A stretch of 64,000 bases of DNA from Verrucomicrobiota bacterium (GTDB lineage: Bacteria > Verrucomicrobiota > Verrucomicrobiia > Limisphaerales > Pedosphaeraceae): contig JAJPHR010000051.1 in assembly GCA_021325145.1 (NCBI GenBank), forward strand, positions 1-64,000, given 5' to 3'. A program made the translations under genes and the position numbers. Shown one piece after another: positions 54,524 through 63,544 of the stretch. The notes under the pieces were generated by a model. That model did not search any database and was not told where the DNA came from. It was given only the letters and a program-made list of their open reading frames with translations. The first letter of the stretch is position 1. Each line of letters opens with the position of its first letter.

Positions 54524-57500
54524 ATGTTGAGTCCCCAGCCATTGAGCCGGTTCGTTCGCGGAGCGATCGCCAGCGGCCTGATACTTGGTCTGGCCTGTTT
54601 CTGGTGGCTTTGTTCACAAAGTCCGGAAATTGACTTTTTGGGCAAGCGCGGATCGGCCGACTGGATTTTGTACCCCAAACCTCTAGATGGCTCGACGCAT
54701 CGCGCCGCGGAATGGAGCACAGTCTTTCGCGACTCGTTTACGCTCGATCACACTCCCGCAAAAGTTACGCTGTCAATGCGCGCGTTCAAACGCTTCGAAC
54801 TCCGGATCAACGGACTGATGGTGGATGCTTCATCCGGGACCACCACGGATTGGAAGGCGCCGGTTGAACTTGACGTTACCGGCACCCTGCATGCGGGCAC
54901 CAACGAAATTTCCGTCACGGTTACCAACAATCGCGGTCCTCCGGCATTGTGGCTTTCTTTGCAGGCGGACGCCCTCAGGTTGGACACGGACACAAACTGG
55001 GAGGCGTCGCTCGCCGGGGCTGTCTGGCGTAATGCTCGTGAAGCCTCGCAACCGATGGAAATCGCCCGCGGTAATCCCTTCTTCGGCGGCGAAAGTCCAT
55101 TGAGGTCGGCATTGAACCAATGGCGCGCGCTGCTGCTTTTCGTAGTGATTTCCGCGGCAATTATAATGGGCGGAACGTGGTGGGCGCGTCACTCCGTGCG
55201 CGCCGCGTTGTGTGTGCATACGACCGGCGGGCAGGGGACTGCCCGCTCCACCCCCGAGGCAACGTCCGGATGTGCCCCGTCGAAGCCTTGTTGTGGCTTG
55301 GTGATCGCGCTGCTCGCGGTCGTGGTCGTTTTGTGGACCGCACTGTTCATCAACAATCTCGGATTGTTGCCGCGCCGGACCGGTTTCGACGTGGACGCGC
55401 ACCTGGATTATATTAACTTCATTCGGGCGCATCACGCGCTGCCGCTGGCCACGGACGGCTGGGAAATGTGCCAGCCGCCGCTCTACTATCTGGTTTCTGC
55501 TGCGTTACTTTCGCCGCTGAGCGCCGCAACGTTTAGCGACACGGCCGTTCAAGTCCTGAGAGTCTTCGGCCTGCTGATGGGCGTTGCTCATTTCGCGCTC
55601 ATTCTGCTCACCCTGCGATTGCTCTTTCCAGGGCAGATGAAAAAGCAATTGATCGGACTTTTGCTCGCTGGCTTTTTGCCCGAACATCTGTACATCTCGC
55701 ACTATGTTACTAATGAAGCGTTGTCTGCTCTTTTCGTTTCGGGCGCGCTTTATTTTTGTCTGCGCATCCTGACGTCGGAGCAGGCCACTTGGCGGCTCTT
55801 TTTGGCAGTGGGTTCGTGCCTGGGCGCGGCGTTGTTGACCAAGATTACCGCGGTGCTCGCCGCTCCATTTATTTTCGGGGCCCTGAGTATGTGGCTGCTG
55901 CCCAGAACCTCACCCTCGCCGTCTGAAAACAAACAGTCTTCCGCCATCCTCGCTCTGGGAGCAGCCGTGGTTGCCATGTTCACCGTCTGCGGTTGGCACT
56001 ACCTTCGCGTTTGGATACATTTCGGTTCACCAATCGTCCATGATTGGGATCCGGTGTCAGGATTTGCCTGGTGGACGGATGAAGGTTTCCAAACCAGTTC
56101 CTATCTTACCCGATTCGGTGGATGTTTGGTCCATCCCTTTTACAGTGTTTTCCACGGCCTCGGTGACGGTCTTTACTCGACGTTCTGGGGAGACGGCCTG
56201 TGTGGAAGTGTTGTTCGCCTGGATCGGCGGCCACCTTGGAATTACGAACTCATGGCGGCAGGTTTTCTGCTGTCTTTGCTGCCTGCGGCTGCCATTTTGA
56301 CGGGCGCAATTGCCTCCATCGTGCGGTTCCTTCGCCGGCCAGAACCAGTTTTCTTTCTTTTGCTTGGCGTGCCCGTCATCACCTTCGCCGCGTTGCTTTA
56401 CATGAACCTAAAATTGCCGTTCTACTGCAACGTCAAAGCCTTCTATGGCCTGACGGCTCTGCTGCCAATCTGCGCGTTGGGCGCCGTGGGTTGTGACGCG
56501 ATCAGCCAGGCATTGGGACGGTTTAGCCCTGTGTTTTGGGTTCTGCTGGGGGTTTGGGCCATCAATGCCTACGCCAGTTTTTGGATTCGCGCCGGAGCGC
56601 CGTCCACTCAAACCACGCGCGCCTGGTACTTGGCGGCCGACGGTCGCAATGAAGACGCGGCCCGCGAGTTCTCCAAAGTCCTCCAGCAGAATCCGCACGA
56701 CGCCCAGGCGCGGAAAGGCCTGGGACTGTGCTTGTGGCAGGAAGAACATCTCGCTGAAGCCAAAACGCAAACCGAACAAGCCCTGAACGACGACCCTGCC
56801 GATGCGGATGGCCATGTGCAACTGGCCTCGATTCTTGCCCGGCAAAACCAATTGGCGGCCGCGGTTCAAGAAGCCAAACATGCCGCCGAACTGGCCCCAG
56901 ACATGGCGGCAGCGCATATCAAATTATGCGTCTGGTTATCGAGACTCGAACGATGGCCCGAAGCGGTCATCGCCGGAAGGGAGGGCCTGCGCATCGAACC
57001 CATGAACGCCGAATTGCACCTGAACACGGGAGTCGCCTTGGCCGCTCTCGGCAAGCATGCGGACGCTCTCGTCGAGTTGCGCTCAGCCTGTGAATTCAAA
57101 CCAGACTGGCCCGAGGCACGCGACCGGCTGGGCCTGTCGCTCGCGTCGTTCAACCAATGGCCGGAGGCGGCAAGAGAATTTGACGCTGCCTGCGATCTCA
57201 AGCCGGATGAGCCTTCCTTTCATTATCACCTCGCGTTGTCGCTGCAGGCACTCGGGCAGGATCAAAAAGCGATCCTGGCTTATCGCCAAGCCCTGCGCCT
57301 GAACCCCGATCTATTACCCGCACTGAATAACCTGGCCTCAATTCTCGCCACGCACGCGAACCCGCAACTCCGGGATGGTTCCGAAGCCGTCCGGCTCGCT
57401 GAGCGCGCCTCTCAACTCAATGGCGGGCAAACTGCATCGTATCAGGCAACGCTGGCCGCCGCTTACGCTGAGGCCGGGCAATTCGCCAAAGCAATCGAAG

Positions 57501-57658
57501 TGGCAAACCAGGCTCTCACGGGCGCGATTGGGGCTAATCAACAGAATTTAGCCAGCGTCCTGCGACAACAACTTGAGTTATACCGAGGAAGTCACGCTTA
57601 TCACCAGGAAGGCTTCAGCCCTCGGGGTGGAGCGCAGAGTTCCAGCCCTGCGCGTTGA
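54524..57658 (+). CDS. GT-C-like membrane protein with jelly-roll and TPR domains
   Basis: A 1044-residue protein. Residues about 15-35 are a membrane helix; about 60-170 a beta-sandwich resembling a carbohydrate-binding jelly roll ('RDSFTLDHTPAKVTLSMRAF'); about 190-700 a polytopic GT-C/GT39-like region ('RRTGFDVDAHLDYINFIRAH', 'WEMCQPPLYYLVSAALLSPL', 'LAGFLPEHLYISHYVTNEAL'); and about 705-1020 at least eight TPRs ('NEDAAREFSKVLQQNPHDAQ'). It is plausible that it transfers a sugar from a polyprenyl carrier, with TPRs binding the acceptor. Two dispersed DNA repeats lie inside the frame: near 55225 ('TTGGQGTARSTP') and at the last 15 codons. Confidence 0.75.
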   Translation: MLSPQPLSRFVRGAIASGLILGLACFWWLCSQSPEIDFLGKRGSADWILYPKPLDGSTHRAAEWSTVFRDSFTLDHTPAKVTLSMRAFKRFELRINGLMVDASSGTTTDWKAPVELDVTGTLHAGTNEISVTVTNNRGPPALWLSLQADALRLDTDTNWEASLAGAVWRNAREASQPMEIARGNPFFGGESPLRSALNQWRALLLFVVISAAIIMGGTWWARHSVRAALCVHTTGGQGTARSTPEATSGCAPSKPCCGLVIALLAVVVVLWTALFINNLGLLPRRTGFDVDAHLDYINFIRAHHALPLATDGWEMCQPPLYYLVSAALLSPLSAATFSDTAVQVLRVFGLLMGVAHFALILLTLRLLFPGQMKKQLIGLLLAGFLPEHLYISHYVTNEALSALFVSGALYFCLRILTSEQATWRLFLAVGSCLGAALLTKITAVLAAPFIFGALSMWLLPRTSPSPSENKQSSAILALGAAVVAMFTVCGWHYLRVWIHFGSPIVHDWDPVSGFAWWTDEGFQTSSYLTRFGGCLVHPFYSVFHGLGDGLYSTFWGDGLCGSVVRLDRRPPWNYELMAAGFLLSLLPAAAILTGAIASIVRFLRRPEPVFFLLLGVPVITFAALLYMNLKLPFYCNVKAFYGLTALLPICALGAVGCDAISQALGRFSPVFWVLLGVWAINAYASFWIRAGAPSTQTTRAWYLAADGRNEDAAREFSKVLQQNPHDAQARKGLGLCLWQEEHLAEAKTQTEQALNDDPADADGHVQLASILARQNQLAAAVQEAKHAAELAPDMAAAHIKLCVWLSRLERWPEAVIAGREGLRIEPMNAELHLNTGVALAALGKHADALVELRSACEFKPDWPEARDRLGLSLASFNQWPEAAREFDAACDLKPDEPSFHYHLALSLQALGQDQKAILAYRQALRLNPDLLPALNNLASILATHANPQLRDGSEAVRLAERASQLNGGQTASYQATLAAAYAEAGQFAKAIEVANQALTGAIGANQQNLASVLRQQLELYRGSHAYHQEGFSPRGGAQSSSPAR

Positions 57659-57674
57659 TGTGCCTGATATTCAC

Positions 57675-57697
57675 GCAGAGCAGGAGCTCTGCGTTCC
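57675..57697 (+). repeat. GCAGAGCAGG dispersed palindromic element, copy 1
   Basis: GCAGAGCAGGAGCTCTGCGT followed by TCC; 20 of 23 bases match 62525-62547. A complementary-looking element (GGAGCGCAGAGTTCCAGCCC) lies just upstream at 57627, within the end of the preceding gene. Confidence 0.55.
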
Positions 57698-57706
57698 GCA
57701 AGCTGT

Positions 57707-59542
57707 TTACGCCTGCACGATTTTCACGCTGCGACTTTGCGCTGCGCGTTTGCGTTTCGTCTCGTCCAATTCCTTTTTGCGCAAGCGCAGGTTCTTGGGT
57801 GTCGCTTCGACATATTCGTCGGGGCCAATATACTCAAGGGCGCGTTCGAGGGACATTTTCAAGGGGGCACTGAGGGAGATGCCTTTGCCGTCGCCCTGGG
57901 AGCGCATGTTGGTCAGGCGCTTGGCCTTGCAGGGGTTGACGGGAATATCGTTCTCTCGCGCGTTCTGCCCCACGATCATGCCGGCATAAATCTTGTCGCC
58001 CGGTTCGACCATCAGAAGACCGCGTTCCTGCACCATGTTCAGTGCGTAGGCCATGGCTTCGCCGCTTTCCATGCTGACCAGCGAACCGTTTTTCCGCGCG
58101 GCAATGTCACCACGATCCGGGCCGTATTCGTGGAAAAGATGGCTCATGACGCCGAGACCGTTGGTCTGGGTGACGAGGTCAGTTTCGAAACCGATCAATC
58201 CGCGCGTCGGAATCATCGCTTCGATGCTCACGTCCTCGCCATGATGATTCATGTTGGTGATCTCGCCTTTGCGGCTGGCGAGGTTTTGCATCACGTCGCC
58301 CATGGCGGTCTTGGGAATTTCGAGGAACAATTTCTCGATCGGCTCGAGGAGATTGCCGTCCGCGTCCTTGCGGTAAATGACTTCCGGGCGCGAAACCAAA
58401 ACTTCGTGCCCTTCGCGCCGCATCTGCTCGACGAGAATGGCGATCTGCATTTCGCCGCGACCGCTGACATTGAAAATATTCGGGGCCTCCGTCTGGCTGA
58501 CGCGCAACGCGACATTGGTGCGGATTTCCTTCACCAGGCGTTCCCAAATGTGGCGGGCAGTGACCAACTTGCCATCCTGGCCCGCGAGCGGACCGTCGTT
58601 GACGGCGAACTGCATCTGAATCGTCGGGGGGTCGATGGGCACAAACGGCAGCGGCGCGCGATCCGGGCTGTCCGTGATGGTTTCGCCAATAAACGCGCCT
58701 TCAAAACCGGCAACACCAATGATGTCGCCGGCATGGGCTTCGGGAATTTCAATCCGCTTCATCCCCTCAAAGTGATAAATCGCCGTGATCTTGCCGACTT
58801 CCTTATGCCCGTCCCCATGGATGCAAGCGCCCGGGTCGCCGACCTTAATCTTCCCGCAAACGATTTTGCCGAGGGCGATGCGTCCGACGTATTCCGAGTA
58901 ATCGAGATTGGCAATGAGCATCTTGAACCCTTCGCCGGCCTGGGCGCGCGGCGGGGGGATGTGCTTGATGATGGCGTCGAACAACGGCTCCATCGTGCCA
59001 CTCGCGTGGGTTATGTCCACCTTGGCAAAACCTTCCTTCGCGCTGGCATAAATGACGGGGAAATCCAATTGCTCATCGGTCGCGTGCAGCGAGACAAACA
59101 GATCGAACACCAGGTCAAGCACCTTGTGCGGCGCGGCATTCTCGCGGTCGATTTTGTTGATCACCACGATGGGCTTGGCGCCGGCTTCGAGCGCCTTGCG
59201 CAGGACGAAACGGGTTTGCGCCTGCGGACCATCCACGGAATCGACCACCAGCAACACGCCGTCGATCATGTTCATGATGCGCTCCACCTCGCCGCCGAAA
59301 TCCGCGTGTCCGGGGGTGTCCACGATGTTGATGTGGTAATCCTTGTATTTGAAAGCGGCATTCTTGGCCCGGATGGTGATGCCCTTTTCGCGTTCCAAGT
59401 CCATGGAATCCATCAGGCGTTCTTCATGGGCCTGGGCCTGGTTGGCGCGGAAGGTTCCGGATTGTTTGAGCAAACAATCCACCAGCGTGGTTTTTCCATG
59501 GTCCACGTGGGCGATAATGGCAATGTTACGAATATGTTCCAT
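57707..59542 (-). CDS. typA: TypA/BipA translational GTPase
   Basis: A 611-residue ribosome-associated GTPase of the EF-G-like family, used in stress, low-temperature growth and late 50S assembly. G domain: '[20 protein letters not shown]' (P-loop), '[14 protein letters not shown]', '[18 protein letters not shown]' and '[10 protein letters not shown]'. Then domain II ('[20 protein letters not shown]'), EF-G III/V-like domains ('[19 protein letters not shown]') and the TypA-specific C-terminal domain ('[20 protein letters not shown]'). The ATG at 59542 is preceded by the promoter at 59572-59600; the frame extends 50 codons upstream without similarity. Confidence 0.97.
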   Translation of the reverse strand: MEHIRNIAIIAHVDHGKTTLVDCLLKQSGTFRANQAQAHEERLMDSMDLEREKGITIRAKNAAFKYKDYHINIVDTPGHADFGGEVERIMNMIDGVLLVVDSVDGPQAQTRFVLRKALEAGAKPIVVINKIDRENAAPHKVLDLVFDLFVSLHATDEQLDFPVIYASAKEGFAKVDITHASGTMEPLFDAIIKHIPPPRAQAGEGFKMLIANLDYSEYVGRIALGKIVCGKIKVGDPGACIHGDGHKEVGKITAIYHFEGMKRIEIPEAHAGDIIGVAGFEGAFIGETITDSPDRAPLPFVPIDPPTIQMQFAVNDGPLAGQDGKLVTARHIWERLVKEIRTNVALRVSQTEAPNIFNVSGRGEMQIAILVEQMRREGHEVLVSRPEVIYRKDADGNLLEPIEKLFLEIPKTAMGDVMQNLASRKGEITNMNHHGEDVSIEAMIPTRGLIGFETDLVTQTNGLGVMSHLFHEYGPDRGDIAARKNGSLVSMESGEAMAYALNMVQERGLLMVEPGDKIYAGMIVGQNARENDIPVNPCKAKRLTNMRSQGDGKGISLSAPLKMSLERALEYIGPDEYVEATPKNLRLRKKELDETKRKRAAQSRSVKIVQA

Positions 59543-59571
59543 AATGCTGTCCGTCTCGAATCGAGCCGAGC

Positions 59572-59600
59572 AATATGGCAAAGAAACGCAAAAGGTCAAG
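59572..59600 (-). promoter_or_regulatory. sigma70-type promoter of typA
   Basis: On the minus strand TTGACC (complement of 59595-59600), a 17-base spacer and CATATT (complement of 59572-59577) place the start near 59565, 23 bases ahead of the typA ATG. A CTCGA-A-TCGAG palindrome overlaps the expected start. Confidence 0.5.
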
Positions 59601-59700
59601 CCTTGGCGTGGCTTTTTTTGCGAAGCTTGTCTGTCCAGGTTTAATTCCGCCCCTGTTTTTGAACAGGTGGCACCACCCATGCCGTTTGTCACCTGCCGAC

Positions 59701-61176
59701 TTATTGCGGAATAGTCCGAAAATATCGCTGGGGTGTACTGGAGTAGATAAAGTCCAGGTACGTGAATGTTCCGCCCAGGTTCGTGATAGACGTGACATTG
59801 ACCCAGTCCGATAAATTCGTGGAGGTTTGCAACTGGAAAAGGTCATTGGGTTGCCCCTGCAAATTCCAATAGTAACCCTGTCCGGAACTGGTGTACGCAT
59901 ATAAATTGGGAGGCAGTAACCATAGGTGGAATTCAGTGGAGTTGGTTGCGGTGGAAGTAGCGGGATAGACAACAGGCGGGTTTGTTGTCCCGTCAAAAGA
60001 CCCCCATAAATCGAAAACCGGGTCCGGATTTGTGTCCGGATAGCTTGCACTCATATTAGCCATGCTGGAGCCTAAACGATTGAAGTTGATTTCAATGGGA
60101 GGTTGAATGACGCCAGGTCCAGCGTTGGACGGCGCTCCCATGTTGACCCAGTTGCCGGTGCCGCTACGCGACCAATCCTGGATTCCGGAATAGTGACCAG
60201 TGAACAAGATGTCCGGCTTTGTAATGACTCTTTGAAGCGTTTGGTGCTGAACTATATTATTCGTGATATACGAATCCACATATTGGTTTGTCGTCGGAAC
60301 GAATTGCCCAAGTAACGGGTCAGAACTGAGGCGAACGAAGGTTATTTTATCAACACCCGGACGAAGAGCAGTCATGACGTAGTTGCTGGCATTCGTTCCC
60401 GAACCGGTCACGCCAGGCAGAAGATTTTCCAGGGCCACATTATTTGTGCTCAGCAAATAACGCAAACCACCAACGTCATCGAAAGTCAGCCCCGTATAAA
60501 AGCGTCCGACCTGGGCTAAAGACAAGTAATCAGCTATAGCCGAAAACCCCCCGGCTCTCTGTTCAGGATCTGCTACAAACGGACTGGCGTAGGCGATATT
60601 GTAATATGGATTATATAATACGTAGTATCCGTAGAGCAGGGTATTAATGTACGATGAGGCAGCAAGGCTTTCCGGATCAAAGTTCCTGCTGATTACCGTA
60701 TAATCAGCAGTATTGGTAAAACTGCGGAGACAAAAGACGAAGCGCCCTGGCATCGTCAATCCCATCTGCTCAATCATGAGGCCCAATGCGGCGGATTTCA
60801 GGTCCACTAGGCCTTGGGCTTGGGCCCTATAGTTCATACGAAGGGTGAATGGCAGATAATTCGTTAGTGTGATGCTCGAAGCGGCGGGAAGGTCATTAAG
60901 AATTTGGATGGCCGCATCGACGGCACTGACACCATTGGAACCGAAATATTCAAGGAATGATGGATCATACCCGTATGTCACCACGGGAACATTCCATCGG
61001 TAGCCCTGCCCAATATCCATCGGGCCACCAATCGAATATCCGTCTTGAAACGACAGTTGTGCAGTCATCCAAGGCGCGAACGGCCCCAGCAACGCGAACG
61101 CAGAGGCGGATCGGGCTCCTAAACAGAGCAGGATGATGACCCAGATTTGGCCAACGGTTCGTCTGAGAATTGGCAT
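59701..61176 (-). CDS. secreted protein with verrucomicrobial C-terminal module
   Basis: A 491-residue exported protein. Signal peptide about 1-27 ('[18 protein letters not shown]'). The mature part is rich in Tyr, Asn, Ser and Thr and low in Lys ('[20 protein letters not shown]'), with '[19 protein letters not shown]'. The metalloprotease-like spacing suggested by such '[10 protein letters not shown]' segments lacks an HExxH, so none is claimed. The C-terminal 70 residues ('[20 protein letters not shown]' ... 'PQRYFRTI') are the short beta module found at the end of many secreted proteins of this phylum. The gene is visibly more AT-rich than its neighbours. Function unknown. Confidence 0.7.
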   Translation of the reverse strand: MPILRRTVGQIWVIILLCLGARSASAFALLGPFAPWMTAQLSFQDGYSIGGPMDIGQGYRWNVPVVTYGYDPSFLEYFGSNGVSAVDAAIQILNDLPAASSITLTNYLPFTLRMNYRAQAQGLVDLKSAALGLMIEQMGLTMPGRFVFCLRSFTNTADYTVISRNFDPESLAASSYINTLLYGYYVLYNPYYNIAYASPFVADPEQRAGGFSAIADYLSLAQVGRFYTGLTFDDVGGLRYLLSTNNVALENLLPGVTGSGTNASNYVMTALRPGVDKITFVRLSSDPLLGQFVPTTNQYVDSYITNNIVQHQTLQRVITKPDILFTGHYSGIQDWSRSGTGNWVNMGAPSNAGPGVIQPPIEINFNRLGSSMANMSASYPDTNPDPVFDLWGSFDGTTNPPVVYPATSTATNSTEFHLWLLPPNLYAYTSSGQGYYWNLQGQPNDLFQLQTSTNLSDWVNVTSITNLGGTFTYLDFIYSSTPQRYFRTIPQ

Positions 61177-61277
61177 TGTCAGGCGGGCGCTTGCCGGTGG
61201 CACACCAACCTGTATGTGGCCCTCGGCGCTCGCTCTGTCAGCAGAGTATTAAAACATCCAGACTAAAACCAGCCCAA

Positions 61278-62366
61278 TCACCGACCAACCACCAAAATAT
61301 CCAGATACGCCGGTCCGTTATTGCGTCCGCGCTTGCCGTCGCCCTTGGGACGGTCGCCGCCAGCGGGTGGGGGAGTAGCCGGCGGAGGCGTAGCCGCCGC
61401 ATCAGCGGTTCCTGGCGTCGCCGGCGGACGTTCGGTGGTGATTAAAACAATCTGATCATTCTTGCTATCGAGCGTGCAGGTCTTGGCGCCCTGCTTCGTC
61501 TTCACGGTGTCTTCGACCTCGAAGGTGGTGGGGCTGGTTTCCTTGATGATGGCCAATGTTCCATCCCGTTGCGAACTGAACGCTTCCATCGTGTTCGGGT
61601 TGAAGCCGCCGCCATCCGTGCCGTTGCCAATGGGCAGCGTTGCCAGGATCTTTCCGTCATCCGCATTCAGGATCACCGCCGTGGCGGGATTGTGACAAAA
61701 AACGAAGAGAATGTGGTTCTTCGCATCCAAACCCAAGCCGCCGGGTCCGCCACCTTTGCCGCCAAGGTCGTAATGCGCGGTGACCTTCATCGTTTTGACA
61801 TCCACGACCGCCACGTTGTCCTTGTCTTCGAGGTCCACGTACAAGTGCCCCTGGCCGTCGCTGGCCGCTTGTTCGGGCGCGCCGCCGAGGTCGATCGTGC
61901 CAACGACTGTGCCTTCGTTCGCATCGATGACCGTCGCATTGGGTGCGCTGTGGCTAAACACATAAATCCGTTCGGTGGCCGGTTCAAAGAGGATGCCGTC
62001 CGGCCGGCCTTGCACGTCGATGGTCTTGATGGTCTTGAGCGTTTGGGTGTCCCACATGACCACCGGGCTGCTGCTGCAAAATCCGTGGTGCGATTTGGGA
62101 TCGACCGCCGCGCCTCGCGCCCGGCCCGGAATCGTGCCGGCCGCCTTGAGCGTATCGAGGTCGAAAACCAGGACCGCCTCGCCGCGCGGAATGTAAAGCT
62201 TGCGACCATCGCTGTCCGCGTAAACGTAATCGATTCCACCCGTGCCCATGGTTTGGGTCGTGTTGACGATTTTATAAGGCTTGGCCGGAGTTTCCGCATT
62301 GCCGCGCGAAGCCAGGAGGCCAAGACCCGTCACGAGCAAGGCGCGTGAGAATTGAGAATAGTTCAT
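61278..62366 (-). CDS. exported YncE-like beta-propeller protein
   Basis: A 362-residue protein with a signal peptide ('FSRALLVTGLGLLASRGNAE') and seven blade-like repeats of the 'YVTN/YncE' type: 'VLVFDLDTLKAAGTIPG', 'VVMWDTQTLKTIKTIDV', 'ATVIDANEGTVVGTIDLGG', 'VAVVDVKTMKVTAHYDLGG' and 'AVILNADDGKILATLPIGN'. The C terminus is a Pro/Ala/Gly-rich low-complexity tail with 'RPKGDGKRGRNNG'. Such propellers act as extracytoplasmic scaffolds or binding proteins, and a ligand cannot be inferred. The ATG at 62366 opens the signal peptide. Confidence 0.82.
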   Translation of the reverse strand: MNYSQFSRALLVTGLGLLASRGNAETPAKPYKIVNTTQTMGTGGIDYVYADSDGRKLYIPRGEAVLVFDLDTLKAAGTIPGRARGAAVDPKSHHGFCSSSPVVMWDTQTLKTIKTIDVQGRPDGILFEPATERIYVFSHSAPNATVIDANEGTVVGTIDLGGAPEQAASDGQGHLYVDLEDKDNVAVVDVKTMKVTAHYDLGGKGGGPGGLGLDAKNHILFVFCHNPATAVILNADDGKILATLPIGNGTDGGGFNPNTMEAFSSQRDGTLAIIKETSPTTFEVEDTVKTKQGAKTCTLDSKNDQIVLITTERPPATPGTADAAATPPPATPPPAGGDRPKGDGKRGRNNGPAYLDILVVGR

Positions 62367-62400
62367 AAGGTAAATCCAAGTTTGGAGTTTGTGCGGAATA

Positions 62401-62428
62401 ATTATCGCCCGCGCCCGCGTTTGCACAA
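62401..62428 (-). promoter_or_regulatory. promoter candidate of the YncE-like gene
   Basis: On the minus strand TTGTGC (complement of 62423-62428), 16 bases and GATAAT (complement of 62401-62406) lie 35 bases upstream of the ATG. The -10 is strong, the -35 weak. Confidence 0.45.
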
Positions 62429-62524
62429 GTTTTTTTGCATGACAGTTTCTTAATGTCACGGCGGACCAGGAGATTGTAGCAGTTCCTGCGTTTCGGCTCT
62501 GCTTGAAGATTAATAACTGGCCAT

Positions 62525-62547
62525 GCAGAGCAGGGGTTCTGCGCTCC
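62525..62547 (+). repeat. GCAGAGCAGG dispersed palindromic element, copy 2
   Basis: GCAGAGCAGGGGTTCTGCGC followed by TCC is 20/23 identical to 57675-57697. It lies between the divergent YncE-like and sigma-factor genes. Confidence 0.55.
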
Positions 62548-62623
62548 ATCCCCTGTGATTGAGGTGCTTCCCTTAGCGCGAATTTGACGTGCAAATCGAG
62601 CTCGGTCGAGGTATAAACTTTCC

Positions 62624-63376
62624 ATGACTTCCTTCCCCGGAGTCTGGCTTGGAAATGCGGGCGCGGCACCTTTTGCGACGACCCACTGGAGCGTCGTCCG
62701 CCGGGCCGGAATGAACCCGGGCGAGGAAGCCGCCCAAGCCCTGGAGACATTGTGCCGGGCCTATTGGTATCCCCTTTATGCGTTCGTGCGGCGCTTGGGG
62801 CATTCGCCCGAAGACGCCCAGGACATCACCCAATCCTTTTTTGCCTATCTGTTGGAAAAAGGGCTGATTGGGCGGGCTCAACCCGAAGCGGGCCGCTTTC
62901 GGTCGTTCCTCATCGGATCGTTAAAGAACTTCATGGCCAACGATTTTCGACGCGAGCAGGCGCAGAAACGCGGCGGCGGCGCGATGGTCATTTCTTTCGA
63001 CGCCCAGACCGCCGAAGAACGTTACGCGTCCGAACCGGTTGAACCAAAAAACCCACTGACTCTTTTCCAGCAGGCTTGGGCAGTGGAAGTGCTGGATCAT
63101 GCCATCGAGCGGCTTGAGTCCGAGTATCATAGCGACGGAAAGATCAAAATCTTCCAGGCGCTTCACCTTTTCCTCCAGGGCGACCGTGGCTCGCAGACGT
63201 ACGCCGAAATCGGCGTGGCCCTCGGTCTGAGTGAGGGTGCCGTCAAAGTGACCGTCCACCGGATGCGGCAGCGTTACCGTGAATTGCTGCGGGCCGCCGT
63301 TGCCAACACCGTTTCCGACCCCATCGAAGTGGACGATGAATTGAGGCATCTGTTGAAGGCGCTGACGCCGGAGTGA
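62624..63376 (+). CDS. ECF-like RNA polymerase sigma factor, planctomycete/verrucomicrobial type
   Basis: A 250-residue sigma factor of the long 'FATTHWSVV' type abundant in Planctomycetes and Verrucomicrobiota. Region 2: 'LCRAYWYPLYAFVRRLGHSP', 'EDAQDITQSFFAYLLEKGLI', 'GRFRSFLIGSLKNFMANDF', then the signature 'REQAQKRGGGA'. Region 4: 'QTYAEIGVALGLSEGAVKVT' with 'VHRMRQRYRELLR'. Such factors are often followed by a membrane Ser/Thr kinase; here the next gene is an uncharacterised protein instead. TATAAA lies 12 bases upstream of the ATG and might give a short-leader transcript. Confidence 0.9.
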   Translation: MTSFPGVWLGNAGAAPFATTHWSVVRRAGMNPGEEAAQALETLCRAYWYPLYAFVRRLGHSPEDAQDITQSFFAYLLEKGLIGRAQPEAGRFRSFLIGSLKNFMANDFRREQAQKRGGGAMVISFDAQTAEERYASEPVEPKNPLTLFQQAWAVEVLDHAIERLESEYHSDGKIKIFQALHLFLQGDRGSQTYAEIGVALGLSEGAVKVTVHRMRQRYRELLRAAVANTVSDPIEVDDELRHLLKALTPE

Positions 63377-63468
63377 TTTTGGCGCGGCACTCCGTGAGAT
63401 GGAGCCGGAAATTGCGCGGATGGAATGCTCCAGCCTCGCCCGAGGATGAGCGGCTTGGGTTTTTCTCT

Positions 63469-63496
63469 TTGACCACATCGGAACGAAGTGTAAAAT
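63469..63496 (+). promoter_or_regulatory. sigma70-type promoter of the final partial gene
   Basis: TTGACC (63469-63474), 16 bases and TAAAAT (63491-63496) give a strong promoter match, with the start near 63503 and a 42-base leader that includes an AGGAG. Confidence 0.65.
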
Positions 63497-63544
63497 CAAA
63501 TAACACTGCGACAGGACTTAAGGAACCTTAACCAGGAGTTATTT

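Noticed and set aside
57737..59644. 635-codon frame on the plus strand opposite typA
   Set aside because: Mirror of the typA codon pattern; His/Asp/Val-rich translation without domains.
59701..61176. Metallopeptidase reading of the secreted protein
   Set aside because: No HExxH or other metal motif could be found despite a protease-like exported layout.
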